In this document: one piece after another, positions 39,746 through 45,093 of the stretch | How the letters are laid out: the number at the start of each line of letters is the position of its first letter | How positions within the stretch are numbered: position 1 is the stretch's first letter | The notes under the pieces: generated by a model | What the model was told of the DNA's origin: nothing | What the model saw: the letters and a program-made list of their open reading frames with translations, nothing else | Database searches by the model: none | Position numbers and translations under genes: made by a program | From: JBBQER01 sp052148155 | Lineage (GTDB): Bacteria > Actinomycetota > Acidimicrobiia > IMCC26256 > PALSA-610 | Reading direction: 5' to 3' | Assembly: GCA_052148155.1 (NCBI GenBank) | Contig: JBKQIY010000057.1 | Coordinates: forward strand, 1-45,093 | Length of the DNA: 45,093 nt

Positions 39746-40675
39746 GTGCCCGACCTACCTGAACGTCCTGAAGTCGTCGGCGTGACGCGCCCGGATCTCG
39801 ATCTGGTGGCGGAAGCCGACGTGCTTGAACGTCAGGGTGACCTCGTTCCCATGCCGCGCCGCGCGTTGGGCGCCGGTCGGACGCACGATCTGCGCCGGTC
39901 GGACGTCGACGCGTGGGGTCGCAGCGAGCACCTGCGCGAGTTGACCCGCCGGATGTATGACCCGATCTACAAACATTACTTCCGCGTCGAATGGGAACAT
40001 TTCGACCGGCTGCCCGAAACGGGCGGTGCGCTCATCGTCGCGAACCATGCGGGCGCGATTCCACCGGATGCGCCTGCGATCATGCACGGGATCGAGAAGG
40101 AGCTCGGTCGGCGCGTCTACGGGCTCGCCGAGAACCTGTTTCGCTCGGTGCCGGTCGTCGGGACACTGTGGGCGCGCGGCGGAGGGGTCGCCGCACATCC
40201 CGACAACGCGTACCGGTTGTTGCACGACGAAGGTCAACTCGTGCTCGTATTCCCGGAAGGGACCAAGGCGACGGGGAAGCGCTTCACCGAGCGTTATCAG
40301 CTCCATCGGTTCGGACGCGGCGGCTTTGTTGAGATAGCGATGCGCGCGGGCGTACCGGTGATCCCGATCGCGGTCGTAGGTGCTGAAGAGGCGATGCCCA
40401 TCGTGTTCAAGAGCAGTCGTGTCGCGAAGCTGCTCGGTCTGCCCTACTTCCCGGTCACCGCGAACGTGCTGATGATGGGTCCGCTCGGGCTTGTCGGGTA
40501 TCTACCGTCGAAATTCCGGCTTCGGGTGTTGCCACCCGTACATTTCGACGTTGCACCCGATCAGGAACGCTATTCGCGCAGTCGGGTGATGGACGAGTCG
40601 GAGCGCATCAGAGCGACGGTGCAAGAAGCCCTCTATGACATGCTGCGCACTCGGCGCAGTGTGTGGTTCGGATAG
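39746..40675 (+). CDS. PlsC-like lysophospholipid/acylglycerol-phosphate acyltransferase
   Basis: 309 residues, membrane-associated. Motif I is NHAGAIPPDA (the NHxxxxD catalytic pair), motif III is VFPEGTKATGKRF for phosphate binding, and VPVIPIAVVGAEE is motif IV. These define the glycerophosphate acyltransferase superfamily. The N-terminal 80 residues are an extension seen in actinobacterial relatives. GTG start preferred (PDLPERPE) over the TTG four codons upstream. First of three lipid-related genes in the same direction, followed at 7 bp by an extended SDR. Confidence 0.88.
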   Translation: MPDLPERPEVVGVTRPDLDLVAEADVLERQGDLVPMPRRALGAGRTHDLRRSDVDAWGRSEHLRELTRRMYDPIYKHYFRVEWEHFDRLPETGGALIVANHAGAIPPDAPAIMHGIEKELGRRVYGLAENLFRSVPVVGTLWARGGGVAAHPDNAYRLLHDEGQLVLVFPEGTKATGKRFTERYQLHRFGRGGFVEIAMRAGVPVIPIAVVGAEEAMPIVFKSSRVAKLLGLPYFPVTANVLMMGPLGLVGYLPSKFRLRVLPPVHFDVAPDQERYSRSRVMDESERIRATVQEALYDMLRTRRSVWFG

Positions 40676-40682
40676 AACTCGT

Positions 40683-41717
40683 ATGCGCGTGTTGGTCACC
40701 GGGCTCAGTACGTATTGGGGCGGTCGAGTCGCGCAGGAGCTCGAGCGGCGACCAGACGTCGAGGCCGTGGTCGGCGTCGACACCACCGATCCGAGGATTC
40801 CGCTCGAACGCACCGAGTTCGTGCGTACCGACTCGTCGTACTCGATCCTGGCCCGCATCGTCGCCGCAACCCAGGTCGACACGGTTGTGCACACACACCT
40901 CATCGTCGACTCGACCCGCGCGAGCAGCCGAACCTTGCACGAGATCAACGTGATCGGCACGATGAGCTTGCTCGCCGCGGCCGGAGCGTCGGGGAGTCCA
41001 GTCCGCAAAGTTGTGCTCAAAAGCTCAGGCCTCGTGTACGGCGCGGCCAAGTCCGACCCGTACTTCTTCCGCGAGGAGATGACGCGTACCAGCCCGCCCA
41101 CCACGAACGTCGAACGTTCGTTGCTCGAAGTCGAAGCGTTCCTACGGGATTTCGCGGACGACAGCCCGCACGTGAACGTCACGCTTCTTCGCTTCACGAA
41201 CGTGCTCGGCGACGACCTCGACACCCCGTTCGCGCTTGCGTTGCGGCGTCCGGTGGTGCCCGAGATCCTTGGGTTCGACCCCCGCGTGCAGTTCGTCCAC
41301 GAAGATGACGTCGTGGGCGCGCTGATGTACGCGACCAACAACGACGTACCCGGCGTCTACAACGTCGCCGGCGACGGCAACATGCCGTGGAGTGAGGTGT
41401 GCGCGCTCGTGCGCAAGCCGCGGGTTCCCCTCTCGCCCTGGCTGACCAACTTGGCGGCGGAACCTCTGCGCCTCCTTCGCCTCTGGGACCTACCACCCGA
41501 AGCGTTACAGCTCCTGCGTTTCGGCCGCTCGCTCGACAACTCGAGGTATCAGACGGCGGGATTCCGGTATCAGTACTCCAATGCGGGGACGGTCGAGGCG
41601 TTCGCACGCGGACTCCGACTCGCGCGGACAATCGGCGACAAGCATCCGACCTATCGGTACGAGCGTGAGGTCGAAGACTTCTTCCGGCACTCCCCGGCCG
41701 TGATCCGACACGACTGA
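40683..41717 (+). CDS. Extended SDR, NAD-dependent epimerase/dehydratase-like
   Basis: 344 residues. N-terminal Rossmann start MRVLVTGLSTYWGGRVAQEL (glycine-rich loop atypical), then DTVVHTHLIVDSTRA, the VVLKSSGLVYGAAK strand with the YxxxK pair, and LRFTNVLGDDLDTP. The stop overlaps the ATG of the enoyl-CoA hydratase gene (TGATG), indicating co-translation. Lies with an acyltransferase and a crotonase, suggesting lipid or sterol-like metabolism. A rare TTA codon occurs at 41505-41507. Exact substrate unknown. Confidence 0.87.
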   Translation: MRVLVTGLSTYWGGRVAQELERRPDVEAVVGVDTTDPRIPLERTEFVRTDSSYSILARIVAATQVDTVVHTHLIVDSTRASSRTLHEINVIGTMSLLAAAGASGSPVRKVVLKSSGLVYGAAKSDPYFFREEMTRTSPPTTNVERSLLEVEAFLRDFADDSPHVNVTLLRFTNVLGDDLDTPFALALRRPVVPEILGFDPRVQFVHEDDVVGALMYATNNDVPGVYNVAGDGNMPWSEVCALVRKPRVPLSPWLTNLAAEPLRLLRLWDLPPEALQLLRFGRSLDNSRYQTAGFRYQYSNAGTVEAFARGLRLARTIGDKHPTYRYEREVEDFFRHSPAVIRHD

Positions 41718-42466
41718 TGGACCACGTCACTGTCGAGCGCCATGACCGCGTCGCACTCGTCACGCTCATCGACCGTGAGCGACGCAATGCGATGACCGCC
41801 ACGATGGTCAACGAGATCGTCGAGACGTTCGACGCGCTTGAGTCCGACGCCGACGTCGGCGCGGTCGTAATCACCGGTGAGCCGCCTGCGTTCTGTTCGG
41901 GCGCTGATGTCGCGGCACTGGGCTCGCTGTCAGAAGTGCACAGCGAGGGCGAGCGCCGCGCGGTCCGCTCAATCTACGAAGGATTCTTGCGCGTCCTGCG
42001 TTCGTCGTTGCCCACGGTCGCTGCGATCAACGGCCCGGCGGTGGGTGCCGGACTGAACCTCGCACTCGCCTGCCATGTTCGTCTCGCCGGCGAGTCGGCG
42101 CGCTTCGACACACGATTCCTTCGTATCGGCCTACATCCGGGCGGCGGTCACGCGTGGATGCTCGAACGTGCCGTCGGACCGCAAGCCGCCGCCGCGATGG
42201 TGCTGTTCGGCGCCAAGATCGACGGTGCGCGAGCCGCGGAGATCGGGCTCGCGTGGGCGTGCCATCCCGACACCGAGCTCACCGAGCGGGCCATCGCGTT
42301 CGCGGCCGGCGCGGCTTCGGTCCCCAAGGAACTGAGCGCGGCGGCGGGCGCCACGCTGCGCGAAGCACCCTGGCAGCCCGACTTCGACACGGCGGTTGCC
42401 ACCGAGATCACCCGGCAGTCGTGGTCACTCGGTCAGGGTTGGTTTCGACCTCGATCGGGGAAATAA
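41717..42466 (+). CDS. Enoyl-CoA hydratase/crotonase family
   Basis: 249 residues, typical crotonase length. Oxyanion-hole elements are PPAFCSGADVAALG and AAINGPAVGAGLNLALACHVR; FLRIGLHPGGGHAWMLERAVG covers the second catalytic region, where the usual glutamate positions are not clearly conserved, so activity may differ from hydration. Co-translated with the upstream SDR. Acts on acyl-CoA in the cytoplasm. Confidence 0.9.
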   Translation: MDHVTVERHDRVALVTLIDRERRNAMTATMVNEIVETFDALESDADVGAVVITGEPPAFCSGADVAALGSLSEVHSEGERRAVRSIYEGFLRVLRSSLPTVAAINGPAVGAGLNLALACHVRLAGESARFDTRFLRIGLHPGGGHAWMLERAVGPQAAAAMVLFGAKIDGARAAEIGLAWACHPDTELTERAIAFAAGAASVPKELSAAAGATLREAPWQPDFDTAVATEITRQSWSLGQGWFRPRSGK

Positions 42467-42518
42467 TCCCTCTGGACCGGTAGCCACAACGTCCGAAGGT
42501 TCTGAGGAGCGGACGTCG

Positions 42519-42680
42519 ATGCACAAGTTTCGCTGCCCGACCTGTCTGACCGTGCTCGAAGGCGAGGAACGACGCTGTCCGGCATGTGGGTCACGGCTGC
42601 GCAAACGCAGACAGCCGATCGTGCTCGGCGACGCTCTCGCATCACGCCCCGCCGTCCGCATCCCCGAGAACGCGAGATGA
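42519..42680 (+). pseudogene. Zinc-ribbon protein, probably truncated paralogue of the gene at 43300
   Basis: A 53-residue frame: FRCPTCLTVLEGEERRCPAC then GSRLRKRRQPIVLGDA, two CxxC knuckles forming a zinc ribbon, nearly the same as the start of the downstream gene (RCPTCLTLILDSGEKRCPAC, SRLRKRGAPIVLGES). Both have GAGGAG nine bases before the start. After IPENAR the frame stops, but the next frame reads REREMKARVQTLNMLEPAGE, comparable to FERELRARVDAPN in the paralogue, so the first copy looks frameshifted. It may still make the 53-residue ribbon. Confidence 0.6.
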
Positions 42681-43299
42681 AAGCACGTGTCCAAACGTTG
42701 AACATGCTCGAACCCGCTGGCGAGCGCCGCGCCGTCTCGCCCGAACCGGGCCGTAGCATCGCCCGATTCGCACCTGCGGACGCGCCGGAGCCCCAGGGCC
42801 CTCGAGGCCGCCTTGGCGCGCGAGGCCGAGATCGCAGAAGCCGACACGACATCGACGGACATCCGCCTTCGGTCGCAACCCAAGGTGGAGTTCGTCCGGA
42901 AGTCCTCGCCGCCTCTGTTGGCGTCGGCCCCGATCCGATCGGACGCGTGCCACGAAGGCGCGCCAGCGTCGGCGAGATCATCGGAGCCCCCGCCGCGACG
43001 CCCGAGCCGAAGACGACGATGCCACCCCTTGGGCATCGAGCTCATCGGAACGCCGACGGTCCGGAGGCGGGCCTTACGTCTCACGGCACCGAGGTCGACC
43101 GGCGCCATATCCTGGAATCTCGAGTTCGGCACGCGTCACTCCGGTCCCGATTCACTATGCACGTGAGCCTGGTTTTCGGAGCCGGGGGGTTTTCAGACTT
43201 GATAGGGCTATTGACCCGATGCGTACCTCTTGAGCTAGAATTACCCTCTAACTCCAACGGGGAGGTAGAGCGGCACTCAGGGAAGAGGAGCGCCCGGCT
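42681..43299 (+). other. Region following the frameshift: degenerate paralogue remains, then promoter
   Basis: Up to about 43150, frames contain scattered peptides (AREAEIAEADTTSTDIRLRS) compatible with a broken acidic tail, but none is continuous with the ribbon. The last 150 bp become AT-richer and hold the likely promoter of the next gene. No separate gene is supported. Confidence 0.45.
43211..43241 (+). promoter_or_regulatory. Possible sigma-70-type promoter
   Basis: TTGACC (43211-43216) and TAGAAT (43236-43241) with a 19-bp spacer, 59 bp before the GTG. The spacer is longer than ideal. Confidence 0.4.
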
Positions 43300-45093
43300 G
43301 TGGAGACGTTGCGCTGTCCGACTTGCCTGACGCTGATCCTCGATAGCGGGGAGAAGCGGTGCCCGGCGTGCCATTCGCGGCTACGCAAACGCGGAGCGCC
43401 GATCGTTCTTGGCGAGAGCACGCGGGTCACGAACCGACCGCTGCTGCCCTTCGAGCGCGAGCTACGAGCGCGAGTCGACGCTCCGAACGCCAATGAAGAA
43501 CTCTGGCGTCGCCCGGTCGCGAAAACGCCCCCGGCCAGCGAAACCATCTCGACGCCTGAACCTGTCAGAACCGACTCCGCAGCCGCTCGAGAGCGAGCAC
43601 CGCGCGGAAGGGATCGACGGCCGGGCCGCGCCGATGAGGTCGCGCGTCGCGTCCACCTTTCGCCGGCACCCGTCGAAGCCGCAGTCGAACCCGAAGTCGC
43701 AGTCGAACCCGAAGTCGCAGTCGAACCCGAAGTCGCAGTCGAACCCGAAATCGCAGTCGAACCCGAAGTCGAACCGGAAGTCGCAGTCGAACCCGAAGTC
43801 GAAGTCGAAGTCGAAGTCGAGCCCGCGACGCCGACTGCCGAGCCGACAACGGCGGACTCGATCATCGACCAAGCGAACGAACCCGAGTGGGAATCAGACG
43901 AGACGGTCAGTCGATGGGACCAACTCGTCGCGGAGGCAGTCGATCACGTCGCCTCAGCGCCTCGATCCGATGCCTCGCGTCCGATCAGTGATCTCAACCG
44001 CGAGACGGACCACACCTCGACCGCGAACGGAAGCGACAGCCTTCGACCCTTCGGCGCGACGAACCACGACGAGGCGGACTCTGCCCGGGCGGCCGCGCCG
44101 GTCGACGTCGAACACGTTCTCGAAGTCGAGACAACAGCCGAGGTCGCAACACCGAACATCGAAGACGCGCGACCCTCGGCCATCGTCGAGCCCACAACCG
44201 AAGACGCAACACCGAACATCGAAGACGCGCCACCCTCGAGCATCGTCGAGCCCGCAGCCGAACCGACCCCCGAGCCGCCTATCATCCGACTCGCGTCCGA
44301 GCCCATCACCCAATCCAAACCGACCGCGATGCAAGGTCGTTGGCGTCGCTTCGTCGAGGAGGCCGCCACTCGCGCGGTCGCCGCGGCTCTGCCGACGCTG
44401 CCCGATTTGGATTCCTCGACCCGCCCGACCGCCGAGCCCGAGCCCGAGCCCGAGCCGGAACCTGATCTGCCGGTCGTCGATATCGCGGGTGAACCGATCG
44501 ACGAAGCCAAACCTGCACCCCCCGGTCCCGATACTGGCTGGTACCGGCTCATCGCCGAGGCGACTGGACGCCCCGTCGGCCCCCCTCCCTCATCCACACC
44601 GGTCGAAGCCGACGTCGTCACCGAAACCGGGCCGGCGCCGACACAGATCGCGACCAAAGGTCCGCGGCGGCGGCGAACGCTGAACAGCCGCCGTCCGCAA
44701 AGCACCATCTCGGCCACATTCGTCGAAGCCGAGACCGAAACAAAGTCGGAGCCGAAATCGTCGACGCTCCAGAACGTGGTCGAACCTGCCAGCGACGTCG
44801 AGGTCAAGGCCGAAACGGAGCGCGAACCGCTCGCCCCCATCGTGGGCGAAGTCGAAAGCCGCTGGAGGCAACTCCTCGCAGACGTTTCCGACCAGGTGGA
44901 CACTGCCGCATCGCTCGCACCCGTCGAAGTCGAAGCGATCGCCGAACCCGCCCCGCGACCAACACAGAGGACAATCACCGGTCGACTTCGCCGGCCCACG
45001 GTCATCGGTGCCGTCGACGTGCCCGAAGCCGCAGTCGAAGTCGAAGTCGAAGTCGAGCCCATCGGCGAAGCCGAACCGGAATCGGAGCTGAAC
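43300..45093 (+). CDS. Zinc-ribbon protein with long acidic P/E/V repeats and four W-motifs (partial, runs off the window)
   Basis: 598 codons without a stop to the window end, starting GTG with GAGGAG nine bases upstream. Residues 5-40 are a CxxC...CxxC zinc ribbon (RCPTCLT, RCPACHSRLRKR). Residues 128-177 are an AVEPEV tandem repeat from 18-bp DNA units. Residues 284-323 have two copies of a 20-residue unit (ATPNIEDA..PS.IVEP). Four spaced motifs share W-x-x-hydrophobic2-A/E-E/D-A/V: SRWDQLVAEAV, GRWRRFVEEAA, GWYRLIAEAT and SRWRQLLADVS. Otherwise acidic and probably disordered. Role unknown; the ribbon plus repeated helical motifs suggests a scaffold. Codon use matches the neighbours. Confidence 0.8.
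   Translation, partial: METLRCPTCLTLILDSGEKRCPACHSRLRKRGAPIVLGESTRVTNRPLLPFERELRARVDAPNANEELWRRPVAKTPPASETISTPEPVRTDSAAARERAPRGRDRRPGRADEVARRVHLSPAPVEAAVEPEVAVEPEVAVEPEVAVEPEIAVEPEVEPEVAVEPEVEVEVEVEPATPTAEPTTADSIIDQANEPEWESDETVSRWDQLVAEAVDHVASAPRSDASRPISDLNRETDHTSTANGSDSLRPFGATNHDEADSARAAAPVDVEHVLEVETTAEVATPNIEDARPSAIVEPTTEDATPNIEDAPPSSIVEPAAEPTPEPPIIRLASEPITQSKPTAMQGRWRRFVEEAATRAVAAALPTLPDLDSSTRPTAEPEPEPEPEPDLPVVDIAGEPIDEAKPAPPGPDTGWYRLIAEATGRPVGPPPSSTPVEADVVTETGPAPTQIATKGPRRRRTLNSRRPQSTISATFVEAETETKSEPKSSTLQNVVEPASDVEVKAETEREPLAPIVGEVESRWRQLLADVSDQVDTAASLAPVEVEAIAEPAPRPTQRTITGRLRRPTVIGAVDVPEAAVEVEVEVEPIGEAEPESELN
43681..43830 (+). repeat. 18-bp tandem repeat encoding AVEPEV units
   Basis: Units of GCAGTCGAACCCGAAGTC in near-perfect tandem, decaying at the right into GTCGAA hexamers. 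Lies in frame inside the zinc-ribbon gene, so length changes in multiples of 18 or 6 keep the frame. Confidence 0.88.

Noticed and set aside
43681..43830. Regular short repeats that could suggest a CRISPR array
   Set aside because: Repeats are contiguous 18-bp units without spacers and encode AVEPEV in frame.
43944..45062. Long leftward frame of 372 codons rich in Ser/Thr/Gly
   Set aside because: It is the mirror of the rightward zinc-ribbon gene, whose biased GTC/GAA codons keep the opposite strand open; no start signal or motif.

Overview
The window is 45 kb of dense, high-GC, GTG/TTG-start-tolerant sequence that reads as an actinobacterial chromosome. Supporting signs are a class III adenylate cyclase/ATPase/TPR regulator, a SARP/BTAD regulator, a CsoR repressor, an actinobacterial ArsR with N-terminal vicinal cysteines, and a tRNA-Leu(UAA). 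Gene content would suit Acidimicrobiia or a relative, but that placement is inference.

Left part (1-16.7 kb). A polytopic GT-C-like membrane protein faces a tightly packed seven-gene operon (about 1.4-7.0 kb), most of whose genes overlap by ATGA junctions: GT2 glycosyltransferase, DUF2064 transferase, membrane-anchored sulfite-oxidase-like molybdoenzyme, membrane protein, ABC ATPase, FtsX-like permease and an SGNH-like lipoprotein. Next is a metal/metalloid block (7.4-12.0 kb). csoR drives a permease with a C-terminal YHS metal-binding domain and has a clear operator at its start. A VOC protein with a Cys-rich N-terminus and a possible Cys-rich miniprotein follow. arsI-aqpS-arsC are divergent from arsR across a shared palindromic operator: ArsI demethylates methylarsenite, ArsC reduces arsenate and the aquaporin lets arsenite out. 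A 1104-aa cyclase/ATPase/TPR regulator closes this part.

Middle part (16.7-39.2 kb). This looks like an old, decaying genomic island at tRNA-Leu(UAA). The intact tRNA lies at 39243-39327 (minus strand), and two degenerate copies of its 3' half, each with about 115 bp of shared extra sequence, lie at 16714-16897 and 37220-37404. Between them are an ECF sigma factor coupled to a membrane beta-propeller, an SGNH lipoprotein gene split by a complete IS1380-family element (17-bp imperfect inverted repeats, CTAA target duplication), an IS3 remnant, a GH1 glycosidase, a truncated sigma factor, a beta-propeller lipoprotein with one in-frame TGA, an excisionase-like protein, a frameshifted hypothetical gene, a 1570-aa secreted protein with seven IPT/TIG repeats, a tyrosine-recombinase remnant, a 1146-aa SARP/BTAD-ATPase regulator, and a collagen-like surface protein. 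The short 37.2-39.2 kb segment carries a pRiA4b ORF-3-family gene and a HigBA pair whose toxin gene is frameshifted.

Right part (39.2-45.1 kb). This returns to housekeeping-like content: a conserved small protein, a lysophospholipid-type acyltransferase, an extended SDR, an enoyl-CoA hydratase, and two paralogous zinc-ribbon genes. The second zinc-ribbon gene runs off the window and encodes a long acidic, P/E/V-repeat protein with four tryptophan-centred short motifs. I see no CRISPR array, rRNA or replication origin. The most unusual items are the tandem tRNA-Leu repeats with their island of broken genes, the precisely reconstructable IS-split lipoprotein gene, and the W-motif/zinc-ribbon protein.
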